Below are positions 44,829 through 53,767 of a DNA stretch of 64,000 bases, in pieces. Source of the stretch: Thermus sp. 2.9. GTDB lineage: Bacteria > Deinococcota > Deinococci > Deinococcales > Thermaceae. How positions within the stretch are numbered: position 1 is the first letter of the stretch; every line of letters starts with the position of its first letter. Where the stretch lies: the NCBI RefSeq assembly GCF_000794385.1, contig NZ_JTJB01000003.1, positions 274,840-338,839 of the forward strand, read 5' to 3'. Both the position numbers and the translations under genes were made by a program. Below the pieces are notes generated by a model. That model was given only the letters and a program-made list of their open reading frames with translations, was not told where the DNA came from and did not search any database.

Positions 44829-45557
44829 ATGATCGCCTTCCACCGGGTGGGCCTGGAGTACCCCCGCACGGGGACCAAGGCGCTTTACAACGTGAGCCTC
44901 GAGGTGAAGAAGGGGGAGTTCGTCTACGTGGTGGGGCACTCGGGGGCGGGGAAGTCCACGCTCCTTTCCCTCATCCTAAGGCGGCTTCTTCCCACCCAGG
45001 GGGCGGTCTACTTCGCCGGGCAGAACCTAAAAAACCTCCGGGGCGACCAGGTGGCCCTCCACCGCCGCCGCATCGGCATGGTCTTCCAGGACCACCGCCT
45101 CCTAAGGGACCTCACCGTGGAGGAGAACCTAGCCTTCGTGCTGGAGGTGCAAGGCGTGCCCCGGAAGGAGTGGCCGGAGCGCATGGCCACCGCCCTTCGC
45201 CGGGTGGGCCTCGCCCACAAAAGGCGGGCTTTCCCCGAGGAGCTTTCCGTGGGGGAGGCCCAGCGGGTGGCCATCGCCCGGGCCCTCCTCCTGGACCCTC
45301 CCGTGATCCTGGCGGACGAGCCCACGGGCAACCTGGACCTGGACAATGCCCTCCAGGTCCTGGAGATCCTCAAGGCCGCCCACAGCCGCGGGGCCACGGT
45401 GCTGGTGGCCACCCATAGCCGCGAGCTCCTGGAGGCCTACCCCGCCCGGGTGGTGGTCCTCAAGGCGGGGCAGGTGGTGCGGGACGAGCGTCCTGGGGAA
45501 GGTGGTAGCATAAGGGTAAGGGAAAGCCCTGACCGGGGCGGAAAGGAGGGTGCATGA
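44829..45557 (+). CDS. ftsE: Cell division ATP-binding protein FtsE
   Basis: The ATPase of the FtsEX complex that controls septal murein hydrolases. About 242 residues. Walker A GHSGAGKSTL, Q-loop VFQDHRLL, a signature with LSVGEAQRVAIARAL, and Walker B VILADEPTGNLD. It starts MIAFHRVGLEYPRTG; TATAGT (44817-44822) stands six bases before the ATG. Unusually, ftsX does not follow: it lies 1.8 kb away on the other strand. The 3' end overlaps hpf as ATGA. Confidence 0.93.
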   Translation: MIAFHRVGLEYPRTGTKALYNVSLEVKKGEFVYVVGHSGAGKSTLLSLILRRLLPTQGAVYFAGQNLKNLRGDQVALHRRRIGMVFQDHRLLRDLTVEENLAFVLEVQGVPRKEWPERMATALRRVGLAHKRRAFPEELSVGEAQRVAIARALLLDPPVILADEPTGNLDLDNALQVLEILKAAHSRGATVLVATHSRELLEAYPARVVVLKAGQVVRDERPGEGGSIRVRESPDRGGKEGA

Positions 45558-46114
45558 ACGTCTACAAGCTCATCGGCCGCAACCTGGAGATCACCGAGGC
45601 CATCCGGGACTACGTGGAGAAGAAGCTTGCCCGCTTGGACCGCTACCAAAACGGGGAGCTCATGGCCAAGGTGGTCCTCTCCCTGGCGGGGAGCCCCCAC
45701 GTGGAGCGGAAGGCCAAGGCCGAGGTGCAGGTGGACCTCCCCGGGGGGCTGGTGCGGGTGGAGGAGGAGGACACCGACCTCTACGCCGCCATTGACCGGA
45801 TGGTGGACCGCCTGGAAACCCAGCTCAAGCGCTTTAAGGAGCGGCGCTTCATCGGCAAGCGCCACTCCTACCAAGGCCCCCCGCCCCCCGAGGTGCGGGA
45901 CCTGGAGGCCCTGCGCAAGCCCGAGGAGGAGGAAGGCCCTAAGATCGTGCGGGTGAAGCGCTTTGAGATGAAGCCCATGAGCCCGGAGGAGGCCGCCTTC
46001 CAGATGGAGGCCTTGGGGCACGACTTCTTCGTCTTCCGCAACGCCGACACCGAGGAGATCAACGTCATCTACCGCCGCAAGGACGGCAACTACGGGCTCA
46101 TTGCGCCCGCCTAG
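45554..46114 (+). CDS. hpf: Long-form ribosome hibernation promoting factor
   Basis: Dimerises 70S ribosomes in stationary phase or stress. 186 residues, the long form. The N-terminal RNA-binding domain (MNVYKLIGRNLEITEAIRDYVEKKL, DLYAAIDRMVDRLETQLKR) binds the small subunit. A linker leads to the C-terminal dimerisation domain (KIVRVKRFEMKPMSPEEAAF, HDFFVFRNADTEEINVIYRR). It overlaps ftsE (ATGA), so it is co-expressed with a division gene. Its last bases overlap the convergent EnvC-like gene. Confidence 0.95.
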   Translation: MNVYKLIGRNLEITEAIRDYVEKKLARLDRYQNGELMAKVVLSLAGSPHVERKAKAEVQVDLPGGLVRVEEEDTDLYAAIDRMVDRLETQLKRFKERRFIGKRHSYQGPPPPEVRDLEALRKPEEEEGPKIVRVKRFEMKPMSPEEAAFQMEALGHDFFVFRNADTEEINVIYRRKDGNYGLIAPA

Positions 46115-47370
46115 TAGTAGGCGGCGGGGTCCACGAAGCGGGTCTCCTCCCCCACCCGCACCGCCACGCGGAACTCCAGCTCCTCGGGGCGGATGAGGAG
46201 CCCGCCGCCCGTGTACCCGAGAAGCTGGCCCCGGCTCACCTTCTCTCCCTCCTGCACCAGGGGTTCTTGCAGGTTGGTGTAGACGGTGGAGAGGGTTTCC
46301 GTGTGCACCAGCATCACCGTGTAGCCCAGGTTGGGCAGGTACAGGATGCCCGCCACGTACCCCTCGGCGGCGGCCTGCACCGGGCTTCCGGGGGCGGGGC
46401 CTTGGATCACCTGGAAAGGGCCCTCCTGGCCGTAGGGTACCAGGACCCGCCCCCCGGGCACGGGAAAGGCCAGGCGCCCCACCTGGGCGGGGAGGGGTGG
46501 GGGCGGCACCACCACCTGGGGGCGCAAGGCGGCCTGGCGGCGGGCGGCCTCCGCCCTTCGCGCCTCTTCCTGGCGCCTGCGCTCCTCCTCCTGCCGCCTG
46601 AGCTCCAAAAGGCGCTGCCTTTCCGCCAGGACCCGGGCCTGGAGGGCGGCGAGCTCCGCCTGGAGCTGCTGCCGTTCCTGGAGGGTGTCCCGCAGGAGGG
46701 CCCGCTTGCCCTCTTCCTCCCGTTGCAAAGCGGCCAAGGTGATCAAAAGCCCCTGCCTTTCCCGCTCCAGAGCCGCCTGGGTTTCCGCCAAGGAAGCCTC
46801 CTTCTGGGAAAGGTCGGCGAGGAGGAGGCGAAGCCGCTCCCGCTCTTCCCGTAGGGCCTTCAGGGTGCCCTGGAAGGCGCGCACCAAGGCGGTGTCCTGG
46901 GCGGAGAGGTAGCCCACCCAGCGCGCCCGCACCGCCAAATCGGTGAAGGACTGGGCCCTGAGGAGGGGCAGGTAGCGCCCGGCCCGTTCCCGGTAGAGGC
47001 TTTGCATGAGGGCTTGGAGCCGGGCCTTGAGGCTTTCCAGGTCCCGCTCCAGCTTGGCGATGCGCCCTTCGGTTTCCCGCACCGCCTCCTTGAGCTTTCC
47101 GATCTCTTGCCGGAGCTGGGCGCGCTCGCCTTCCAGGCGGGCGATCTCCTTTTCCAACCGGGCCTTTTCCCCCAAAAGGCCCTGCACCCGGGCGGAAAGG
47201 CGGGCGAGCTCCCGGTTTAAGGCCTGGATGCGCCGCGCGGTTTCCTGATCCAGGCTCCTGGCCCGGGCCGCCTGGGCCTCGAGGCGGCGCACCGCCTCCT
47301 CCTGGGCCTTGAGGTCCTGGGCCAAGCCCAGGAGGGAGAGGCTTAGGAGGAGAAGGAGCCAAAGCCGCAC
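46111..47370 (-). CDS. EnvC-like murein hydrolase activator with degenerate LytM domain
   Basis: A 419-residue periplasmic protein. The signal peptide (VRLWLLLLLSLSLLGLAQ) is followed by two long coiled coils (about residues 20-130 and 165-290) and a C-terminal M23/LytM fold. The zinc-binding residues of active peptidases are missing: the HXH motif is replaced by ELEFRV and the YAHL-type His by VYTNL. It should be an activator rather than an enzyme, as EnvC is. FtsX, its expected membrane partner, is encoded directly upstream with one base between the genes. GTG start at 47370. Confidence 0.85.
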   Translation of the reverse strand: MRLWLLLLLSLSLLGLAQDLKAQEEAVRRLEAQAARARSLDQETARRIQALNRELARLSARVQGLLGEKARLEKEIARLEGERAQLRQEIGKLKEAVRETEGRIAKLERDLESLKARLQALMQSLYRERAGRYLPLLRAQSFTDLAVRARWVGYLSAQDTALVRAFQGTLKALREERERLRLLLADLSQKEASLAETQAALERERQGLLITLAALQREEEGKRALLRDTLQERQQLQAELAALQARVLAERQRLLELRRQEEERRRQEEARRAEAARRQAALRPQVVVPPPPLPAQVGRLAFPVPGGRVLVPYGQEGPFQVIQGPAPGSPVQAAAEGYVAGILYLPNLGYTVMLVHTETLSTVYTNLQEPLVQEGEKVSRGQLLGYTGGGLLIRPEELEFRVAVRVGEETRFVDPAAYY

Positions 47371-47371
47371 C

Positions 47372-48226
47372 CTAGACCTCCTTCAGGTAAGCCCGGCTGG
47401 CCATGAAGGCCCCCCCGGCCCCCAAGACCCCCGCCAGGGCCAGGACCAGAAGCCCCGTGCGCAGGAGGTCTTCCGGCCCCAGCACTGGCAAAAAGGGGAG
47501 AAGCCCCTGTACCGCCTGGGCCAAGGCCCGGTAGAGCAGCCCTCCCAAGGCCACGGCCAAGGCCCCCGCCCCCAGGGTGAGGAAAAGCCCCTCCACCACG
47601 AAGGGCCCCTGGATGAAGCGCCGGGTGGCCCCCACCAGGAGCATGATGGAAAGGGCCTCCTTGCGGCTTTCCATGGAAAGACGGATGGAGCCCATGACGC
47701 TAAAGAAGGTGTTGAGGAGGAGAAGCCCCACCAGGATCCCCATGGCCAGCCGGCTTCCCCCAAGCACCTGCACCAGGCGCTCCGTGAGCTCCCCACCGTA
47801 CTCCACCCCTTCTATCCCGGGAAGGCCCCGCAGGCGCGCCGCCACCTGGCGCACCGCCTCGGGGTCCTTAAGCCTGAGGCGCAGGGTGTCGGGCAGGGGG
47901 TTTTCCACCAAGTCCTTGGCCTCCGCCAGGTAGGGATAGTCCAGGACCAGCTCTGCCAAGGCCTCCTCCTTGGTGACGAGCCGGGCCTCTGCCACCTCGG
48001 GCCAGGATTGGATCTCGCCCAAGACGGCTTCCACGTTGGCCCCTGGCCGCAGGAAGGCCGCCACCTCCAGCTCCTTTTCCAGGGTCTGGACCACCCGTTC
48101 CAGGTTCCAAAGGAGGAGGCCCAGGAAGTACAGGAGGGCGAAGGAAACCAAGGCGGTGAAAAAGGTGGCGAGGCTGGCCGTGGGGTGGCGCAGGATCTGC
48201 TTTAGGCCCTGGCGGATGGCGTACAC
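47372..48226 (-). CDS. ftsX: Cell division protein FtsX
   Basis: A 284-residue inner-membrane protein with the FtsX layout: one N-terminal TM helix (about residues 18-40), a periplasmic domain (KELEVAAFLRPGANVEAVLGEI, EYGGELTERLVQVL), and three C-terminal TM helices. The cytoplasmic loop SRKEALSIMLLVGATRRFIQGPFVVEG is typical and contacts FtsE. The start is GTG 48226, seven bases after a TAAGAT box. It leads a two-gene operon with the EnvC-like activator. ftsE is on the opposite strand. Confidence 0.93.
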   Translation of the reverse strand: MYAIRQGLKQILRHPTASLATFFTALVSFALLYFLGLLLWNLERVVQTLEKELEVAAFLRPGANVEAVLGEIQSWPEVAEARLVTKEEALAELVLDYPYLAEAKDLVENPLPDTLRLRLKDPEAVRQVAARLRGLPGIEGVEYGGELTERLVQVLGGSRLAMGILVGLLLLNTFFSVMGSIRLSMESRKEALSIMLLVGATRRFIQGPFVVEGLFLTLGAGALAVALGGLLYRALAQAVQGLLPFLPVLGPEDLLRTGLLVLALAGVLGAGGAFMASRAYLKEV

Positions 48227-48272
48227 GCCCTACATCTTACGCAGGGCTTGGGGCACGCGGATGAGACGAGCT

Positions 48273-48577
48273 TTAGCGCAGGCGCTGCCTCAGGTGGGCC
48301 AAGAGGGTGTCCGCGTCGCCACCCTTTGCCAGATCCGTTCCACCGGACCCTCGGGGTTGAGAAGGATGTTGGCCCGGCTGTGGAAGCCCAGGAGGCTTCG
48401 CACCCTGTAGGCCCGGGCCAGCCGGCCTTGGGGGTCGGGGATCATGCCCCAGGACCGCGTGGCTTCCCCTGAAGTCCACGGGGCGGCCATAGCTGTCCTG
48501 GGCTTCCGGGAGGGGCGCCAGGGCCCCGGGGCCAGGGCCTTTACCCGGAGGAAGCCCAAGAAAAGGAGAAGGCCCAA
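48273..48577 (-). pseudogene. Remnant of a thioredoxin-fold/peroxiredoxin gene
   Basis: Pieces in different frames resemble one exported peroxiredoxin-like protein: an N-terminal LLLFLGFLRVKALAPG, an EAQDSYGRPVDFRG segment in another frame, then DPQGRLARAYRVRSLLGFHS, RANILLNPEGPVERIWQRV, and a tail ADTLLAHLRQRLR in a third frame. The active-site Cys segment expected in the middle is absent. Several shifts and an internal deletion within about 300 bases make this a decayed gene, not a sequencing error. An intact Bcp-type peroxiredoxin exists at 39841. Confidence 0.65.
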
Positions 48578-48689
48578 GGTGCGCGTGTCCCTAGCGTGGG
48601 GGAGGCCTCGAGGAGGGAAGGTGGGCTAGGCTATAGGGAAAAGGAGCTTTCCCCTTTTCCTTTGGCTTTAAGGCTGCTAGGCTTGGGCT

Positions 48690-48935
48690 ATGAAACCCTT
48701 CCTTTGGGGTTTGGCCCTGGGGGGGCTTCTGGGTGCGGGGGTGGCCTTTTTGGCCCGGCCCCAGGCGGTGCCGACGCAGCTTACCCTTCCCGCCCCGCCG
48801 CAAGAGGGGACTTGCGAGCCCCAGGTCTACCTCTTCCTGAACGGGCAGTTCTTCCGCATGCTTCCCGTGCCCGGTGGAGAGCCCCAGGAGCTTTTCCCGG
48901 TGGAGCCCGTGCCCAACCCCTTCGGCGGCTCCTAG
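48690..48935 (+). CDS. Small exported or membrane-anchored protein, 81 residues
   Basis: No family recognised. One N-terminal hydrophobic helix (MKPFLWGLALGGLLGAGVAF) is followed by a Pro-rich outside part with one Cys (EGTCEPQVYLFLNGQFFRML). It looks like a single-pass anchor or signal peptide. TAGGCT (48678-48683) stands six bases before the ATG, supporting real expression from a leaderless start. Its stop overlaps that of the convergent VWA gene. Confidence 0.6.
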   Translation: MKPFLWGLALGGLLGAGVAFLARPQAVPTQLTLPAPPQEGTCEPQVYLFLNGQFFRMLPVPGGEPQELFPVEPVPNPFGGS

Positions 48936-49870
48936 GTGGGGGAGAGGTAGCGCCGTAAGCCCACCGCCAAAAGGGCGAGGACCCCGCCCAGGAGGGCGAA
49001 AAGGCCCGTGGCCTCGGCCTTTTCCACCTCCAGGCGCACCCCTCGGGCGAGCCTTTGGTAGAGGGCGGAAAGCTCCCGTTCCGAGCGGATCAGGTGGTGC
49101 TCCCCGCCCGTCAACTCGGCGATGGCCCAAAGGAGCTCCTCGTCCACCTCGTAGGCCCCGGGGAAGAAGCCGAAGCCCATGACCGGGTCCTCGGGCCCCG
49201 GGGTCCAGCCGGGCACGCCCACGCCCACGGCGTGGACCCTCACCCCCATCTTGGCCGCCTCGCCCGCCGCCTCCAGGGGGTCTACGCCCGTGCGGTTCCG
49301 CCCGTCGGTGAGGAGGAGGATCTCTCCCTTTCCCCCTGCCTGGCGGATCTGGGCCAGGGCCTCCATGATCCCCTCCCCGATGGCGGTGGAGCGGCCAAAC
49401 TCCAGGCTGTTTAAGCTTTCCAGGAGGCGCTTTCGGTCCGTGGTGGGGGGGTGGATGGTCTGGGCGTAGCCGCTAAAGGCCACGAGGCCGATGCGAAGCC
49501 CCTTGGGAGCTTCGTTGAGGAAGGTGCGGGCCGCTTCCTTGGCGGCCTCGAGGCGGTTCGGCTTCAGGTCCGTGGCCATCATGCTCCGGCTCACGTCCAC
49601 CGCCAGGACCACCACGTTTTCGCTAGCCTGCCCCGGCAGGGGCAGGAGGGGGCGGCTTGCCGCCAGGGCCAGGAGGAAAAGCCCTAGGGCGAACAGGGCC
49701 GTGGGGAGCCAAGGCAAAGGCCCCCGGGCCTCCTTGGCCGCCTCTCGGAGCAGGGCCGCCAGGGGGTGGGGGAGGGCGGCCTTGGGCCGCGCCTTCCAAA
49801 GGCCCAAAAGGAGGAAGGCGAGGAGAAGGAGGAGGCTTAGGGCCTCGGGGGCCAAGAGGCTCACGGCCAC
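48932..49870 (-). CDS. VWA-domain membrane protein (BatA-like)
   Basis: A 312-residue protein: two N-terminal TM helices (about residues 5-25 and 55-75), a von Willebrand A domain with intact MIDAS (DVSRSM, Thr in GRSTAIGEG, Asp in LLLTDGRNRTG), and a C-terminal TM helix (ALLGGVLALLAVGL). Such proteins form membrane complexes run by MoxR ATPases in aerotolerance or envelope assembly. It is the last gene of the moxR-DUF58-VWA-VWA operon, overlapping the previous gene by 10 bases. Confidence 0.88.
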   Translation of the reverse strand: MAVSLLAPEALSLLLLLAFLLLGLWKARPKAALPHPLAALLREAAKEARGPLPWLPTALFALGLFLLALAASRPLLPLPGQASENVVVLAVDVSRSMMATDLKPNRLEAAKEAARTFLNEAPKGLRIGLVAFSGYAQTIHPPTTDRKRLLESLNSLEFGRSTAIGEGIMEALAQIRQAGGKGEILLLTDGRNRTGVDPLEAAGEAAKMGVRVHAVGVGVPGWTPGPEDPVMGFGFFPGAYEVDEELLWAIAELTGGEHHLIRSERELSALYQRLARGVRLEVEKAEATGLFALLGGVLALLAVGLRRYLSPT

Positions 49871-50781
49871 CTCCCTTCCCGGGCCAGGCCCGCATAGGCT
49901 CCGAGGCTAAGGAGCAAGAACCCCCCTACCACCAGGGCCTGGGTGAGCTCCTTGGGGCTCGCTTTCCAAACGTAGTGGGGCTTAAGGGCCTGGTAGAGGG
50001 GGCGGAAGTCCTCCTGGAGTACCCCGCCCCCCGTGGCCTGGGCCAGGCGGAGGAGGGTGCCGGGGTCCGTGGGCACGAAGTAAAGCCCCTCCCCGATGCG
50101 GCTCACCGCCCCCCGGGGGTCGCCCAGGGGGCGGACAAAGACGGGAAGCCGGGCCTGGGCCAGCTCGGCCGCCGCCTCCAAGGGGTCTTTCCCGGCGTTG
50201 GCCGCCCCGTCGGAGAGGAGGAGGATGGCGGCGGGGGGCCTTGCCTCCGGGAGGTCCCGCTCAGGGCCCTCGGGTCGGAGGATGCGCCTTGCCTGTTGGA
50301 GCCCTTGGCCCAAGGGGCTCACGCCCCCCGGTTTCAGGCCAGCGAGGGCTTCCAAGAGCGCCTTGCGGTCGGTGGAGGGGGCCAGGACCAAAACCGCCTG
50401 GGGACCGAAGCTCACGAGCCCCACCTTCACCGAGGGGTCCAGGCCCTTCAGGAAGGCTCGCACCAAGGCCTTGGCCTTCTCCAGGCGGCTTGGGGCCTCG
50501 TCGTCCGCGGCCATGGAGTGGCTGGTGTCCAGCACCACCACGGCCTGGGTGAGGTTTTCCCGCCAGGGCACGGGGGCCTCGGGCCGGCCCGCCGCCAGGA
50601 GGAGCAGAAGGGGGGCGAGGAGGTAGGGGAGGGGAAGGGACTTGGGCCTTGGGGCGAAGGCGGGGTCCAGGGCCTGGAGGAGCCGCCTCCTTCCCGCCTC
50701 CCCTAAGAGGTAGGCCACGAGGGCGGCCACCCCCAGGAGGAAGGCCCCTAGGAGGAGGGCTTCCGGGCTCTTGAAGGCCAT
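49861..50781 (-). CDS. VWA-domain membrane protein, second copy
   Basis: A 306-residue protein with the same layout as the next gene: N-terminal TM helices (LLLGAFLLGVAALVAYLLG, YLLAPLLLLLAAG), a VWA domain with MIDAS DTSHSM, GGVSPLGQGL and LLLSDGAANAG, and a C-terminal TM helix. The pair probably form a heteromeric BatA/BatB-type complex. It overlaps the DUF58 gene by 34 bases and the following VWA gene by 10. Confidence 0.87.
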   Translation of the reverse strand: MAFKSPEALLLGAFLLGVAALVAYLLGEAGRRRLLQALDPAFAPRPKSLPLPYLLAPLLLLLAAGRPEAPVPWRENLTQAVVVLDTSHSMAADDEAPSRLEKAKALVRAFLKGLDPSVKVGLVSFGPQAVLVLAPSTDRKALLEALAGLKPGGVSPLGQGLQQARRILRPEGPERDLPEARPPAAILLLSDGAANAGKDPLEAAAELAQARLPVFVRPLGDPRGAVSRIGEGLYFVPTDPGTLLRLAQATGGGVLQEDFRPLYQALKPHYVWKASPKELTQALVVGGFLLLSLGAYAGLAREGRWP

Positions 50782-51617
50782 TTTCGCCTCCTTTCCACAA
50801 AGCCCAGGAGAAGGGGAAGGAGGTCCATCTCCGTGGAGGCCAGGAGGAGCTCCGCCCCCGCCTTCCCGATCTCCCGCATGCGGGCAAGCCGGTGGGCCTC
50901 GGCCCGTCTCCGGTAGGCCTCCCGCACCCTGGGGTCAAAGGCGTTCACCTCCACCTCCAGGCCCGTTTCCGGGTCGCGGAAGCGCCAGACCCCGCCTTCG
51001 GGTAGGGCCCGCTCCCAAGGGTCCTCCACCAGGACCGCCACCAGGTCGCGCCGGGCGGCGAGGCGGGCCAGGGCCTCGGCGAAGGGGTCTAGGAAGTCGC
51101 TGAAGACGAAGACCAGGCTCCTCCGCCGCGCCACCCTTCCCAGGAGGTCCAGCCCCTCGGCCAGGGGCCTGGCAGGCCCGGGCCTCTTTGCCTCCCGGGC
51201 CAGGAGGAGGGCCTGGGCCCTCCCGCCCCTGGGGGGCACGAGGCCAGAGGGGAGGACCGCCCCCACCCGGTTCCCATGCCTTAGGGCGATGTAGGCCACG
51301 CTCAGGGCGAGCTCCAGGGCCAGGGTGTACTTCTCCCGCCTCCTGGAGCCAAAGCGCATGGAGGGGCTTCCGTCCAGGAGAAGCCAGAGGGTGAGCTCCC
51401 GCTCCTCCCGAAAGCGGCGCACGTGGAGCTCCCCGGTGCGGGCGGTGGCGGGCCAGTCTATGCGCTCCGCCTCGTCCCCCGGGCTATAGGGGGAGATTTC
51501 CGCCAGCTCCAGGCTCCTGCCGTAGAACACCCCCCGGTAGTCCCCGAAGAGGAGCCCGTCCAGGGGACGCACCACCTTAAGCTCCAGGCGGGCCAAGAGG
51601 GCTTCGGGCGTCTCCAT
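50748..51617 (-). CDS. DUF58-domain protein
   Basis: A 289-residue soluble protein. The DUF58 core is visible: FGDYRGVFYGRSLELAEISPY, SPGDEAERIDWPATARTGEL, VRRFREERE, and a VWA-like strand LWLLLDGSPSMRFG. DUF58 proteins accompany MoxR ATPases and VWA proteins. This one lacks the N-terminal TM helices found in longer relatives. It overlaps moxR by 41 bases. Confidence 0.88.
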   Translation of the reverse strand: METPEALLARLELKVVRPLDGLLFGDYRGVFYGRSLELAEISPYSPGDEAERIDWPATARTGELHVRRFREERELTLWLLLDGSPSMRFGSRRREKYTLALELALSVAYIALRHGNRVGAVLPSGLVPPRGGRAQALLLAREAKRPGPARPLAEGLDLLGRVARRRSLVFVFSDFLDPFAEALARLAARRDLVAVLVEDPWERALPEGGVWRFRDPETGLEVEVNAFDPRVREAYRRRAEAHRLARMREIGKAGAELLLASTEMDLLPLLLGFVERRRKWPSRARKPSS

Positions 51618-52614
51618 AAGGGTCGTGGAGGGGCACGAAGGGGGCGGGGAAGCGGGCTAGGATGGCGCTTAGCACCGCCTCCGCCGTGATGCCTTCCGCC
51701 AGGGCCTGGTAGGAGAGGACCAGGCGGTGGCGGAGGGCGTCTAGGTAAAGGTCCCGCACGTCCTCGGGCAGGGCGTGGGCCCGGCCCCGCACCAGGGCCA
51801 GGGCCTTGGCCCCCTGCACCAGGGCCAAGGAGGCCCGGGGGCTGGCCCCGAAGGCCACGTAGGGCTTGAGCTCGTTGAGGCCCGCCCCCTCCAGGTCCCG
51901 GGTGGCCTGGACCAGGGCCACGGCGTGCTCCGCCACCTTGGGGTGGACGTAGACCCGGTCCGCCAGGCGGGAAAGGGCTAAAAGCTCCTCCAGGGAGAGG
52001 ACCTCCTCCACCCGGATCTCCTCCCCCGTGGTCATGCGGCGCACGATCTCCAGCTCCTCGTGGAAGGCGGGGTAGTCCACCACCACCTTGAGGAGGAAGC
52101 GGTCCAGCTGGGCCTCGGGCAGGGGGTAGGTGCCCTCGCTTTCAATGGGGTTCTGGGTGGCGAGGACCAGGAAGGGCTTGGGCAGGGGGTAGGTTTCCTT
52201 GCCCAGGGTCACCTGGCGTTCCTGCATGGCCTCGAGGAGGGCCGACTGCACCTTGGCCGGGGCCCGGTTGATCTCGTCCGCCAGGAGGAGGTGGGCGAAG
52301 ATGGGCCCAAGCTCGGTGCGGAACTCCCCTTCCTTGGGGTTGTACACCCGGGTGCCGAGGAGGTCCGCGGGCACCAGGTCGGGGGTGAACTGGATGCGCC
52401 GGAAGCTTCCCCCCACCGCCTCCGCCAGGGTCTTCACCGCCAGGGTCTTGGCAAGGCCGGGCACCCCCTCAATGAGGAGGTGGCCCCGGGCCAACAGGGC
52501 CACCAGCATCCTCTCCAGGAGGTGGTCCTGGCCCACGATGACCCGCTTGACCTCCTTAAGAAGCCGCCTGAGCTTCTCGCCGGCCTCCAAAAAGGGCTCC
52601 TCTTCCCAGGCCAT
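51577..52614 (-). CDS. MoxR-family AAA ATPase
   Basis: A 345-residue AAA+ ATPase, a chaperone-like driver of the VWA complex. Walker A region GHLLIEGVPGLAKTL (GXPGXAKT form), Walker B LLADEINRAPAKVQSALLEAM, sensor ATQNPIESEGTYPLPEAQLDRF. ATG 52614 is taken because conservation starts there (MAWEEEPFLEAGEKL) and GGAAGGGGGCGGC precedes it. TATACT about 28 bases upstream of the start is the likely -10 for the four-gene operon. Confidence 0.93.
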   Translation of the reverse strand: MAWEEEPFLEAGEKLRRLLKEVKRVIVGQDHLLERMLVALLARGHLLIEGVPGLAKTLAVKTLAEAVGGSFRRIQFTPDLVPADLLGTRVYNPKEGEFRTELGPIFAHLLLADEINRAPAKVQSALLEAMQERQVTLGKETYPLPKPFLVLATQNPIESEGTYPLPEAQLDRFLLKVVVDYPAFHEELEIVRRMTTGEEIRVEEVLSLEELLALSRLADRVYVHPKVAEHAVALVQATRDLEGAGLNELKPYVAFGASPRASLALVQGAKALALVRGRAHALPEDVRDLYLDALRHRLVLSYQALAEGITAEAVLSAILARFPAPFVPLHDPYGDARSPLGPPGA

Positions 52615-52672
52615 GCCGCCCCCTTCCGCTTTGCCGGCAAGTATAGCCCGAGCCCCTTTTGGCCATCCCCGC

Positions 52673-53767
52673 CTAGGGCACATTTGGCCGGAAGAGGGCC
52701 TTGCCCCGGGCGGAAAGGGCCTCCTTCCAGCGCGCCAAGGGGAAGACGCCCCCCACCAGGCTTTCCAGGCCCGCCAGTTCCGGCAAAAGCGCCACCGCCT
52801 GGGCGAACTCCTCCCGGGTGTAGGTGTAGCTTCCGAGAAGCCCCACCTCCTTGAACCAAAAGGGGGAAAGGTCCACCCACGCTAGCCCCGGGGCGCCCAG
52901 CAGAAGGACCCTTCCCCCCTCCTCCGCCAGGGCGAGGGCCTCCCGGAAGCCCTGCCCGCTTCCCGAGGCTTCTATCACCCCTTGGTACCCGCCCCGGTGT
53001 CCCTCAAAGAGGAGGTAGCGGTAGCCCTTGGCCCGCGCGGCCAGGGCCTCCTTGGCGCTCCCGTAGACCGCGTCCGCCCCGAAGGCCCGGGCCCGCTCCG
53101 CCTGGTGGGGGTACTTGGCCACGGCGAGGAGCCTTCCCCCGTAGCCCAAGGCCCGAAGGAGCCTCACCGCCAAAAGGCCCAGGGTCCCCATGCCGAGGAC
53201 CAGAAGCTCCTCAGGCCAGGGCCTGAGCTTCTTGAGGCCCCTAAGGACCACGGCCAAGGGCTCGGCCAGCACCGCCCGCTCCTCGGGGACCCCGTCGGGG
53301 ATGGGGTAAAGCCGCTCGGGCCGGGCCAGGACCCACTCCCCCCAGCCTCCCGGGAGGTCCCGGTGGTAGCCCAGCATCCCCGGGGCCAGGGCCCCTTCCG
53401 CCACGTTCTGGCAAAGCCCTTCTTCCCCTTTTTGGCACTGGGGGCAGGGGGGAAGCCCCCGGTCGGCGCAGGCCAAAAGGGGGTTCACCGCCACCAGGCT
53501 CCCTTCCACCTCCCCCAGGATCTCGTGGCCGAGGACGGCGGGGAAGGAAAAGAAAGGGCTTATGGAGGGGGGGCTTTTGCCGTAGAGGAGGGCGAGGTCC
53601 GAGCCGCAGACCCCGCTTAGCCGGACCCGCACCCGCGCGAAGCCTTCCCGCTCGGGCAGGGGCACCTCGGCGAGGGTGAGGGGAAGGAGCCCCTTGGGAA
53701 ACCGCTTCCCCAGGGCCCGGGCCGCCAGGAAGCGGGGAAGGGAGGGGGTGTAGAGAAGGGCCTTCAT
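52673..53767 (-). CDS. Zinc-dependent MDR alcohol dehydrogenase
   Basis: A 364-residue medium-chain dehydrogenase. The catalytic-zinc Cys lies in SGVCGSDLALLYG and a GHEILGEV follows. The structural Zn cluster is CPQCQKGEEGLC, incomplete compared with the usual four Cys plus spacing but with CADRG nearby. The cofactor site is VLGMGTLGLLAVRLL. The substrate is unknown. It overlaps the class II aldolase gene as ATGA, so the two may act in one sugar/polyol pathway. Confidence 0.85.
   Translation of the reverse strand: MKALLYTPSLPRFLAARALGKRFPKGLLPLTLAEVPLPEREGFARVRVRLSGVCGSDLALLYGKSPPSISPFFSFPAVLGHEILGEVEGSLVAVNPLLACADRGLPPCPQCQKGEEGLCQNVAEGALAPGMLGYHRDLPGGWGEWVLARPERLYPIPDGVPEERAVLAEPLAVVLRGLKKLRPWPEELLVLGMGTLGLLAVRLLRALGYGGRLLAVAKYPHQAERARAFGADAVYGSAKEALAARAKGYRYLLFEGHRGGYQGVIEASGSGQGFREALALAEEGGRVLLLGAPGLAWVDLSPFWFKEVGLLGSYTYTREEFAQAVALLPELAGLESLVGGVFPLARWKEALSARGKALFRPNVP

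Noticed and set aside
45437..47362. A 641-codon open frame on the minus strand across ftsE end, hpf and envC
   Set aside because: It is a Gly/Pro-rich shadow of the high-G+C genes; the real proteins in the other frames have clear families.
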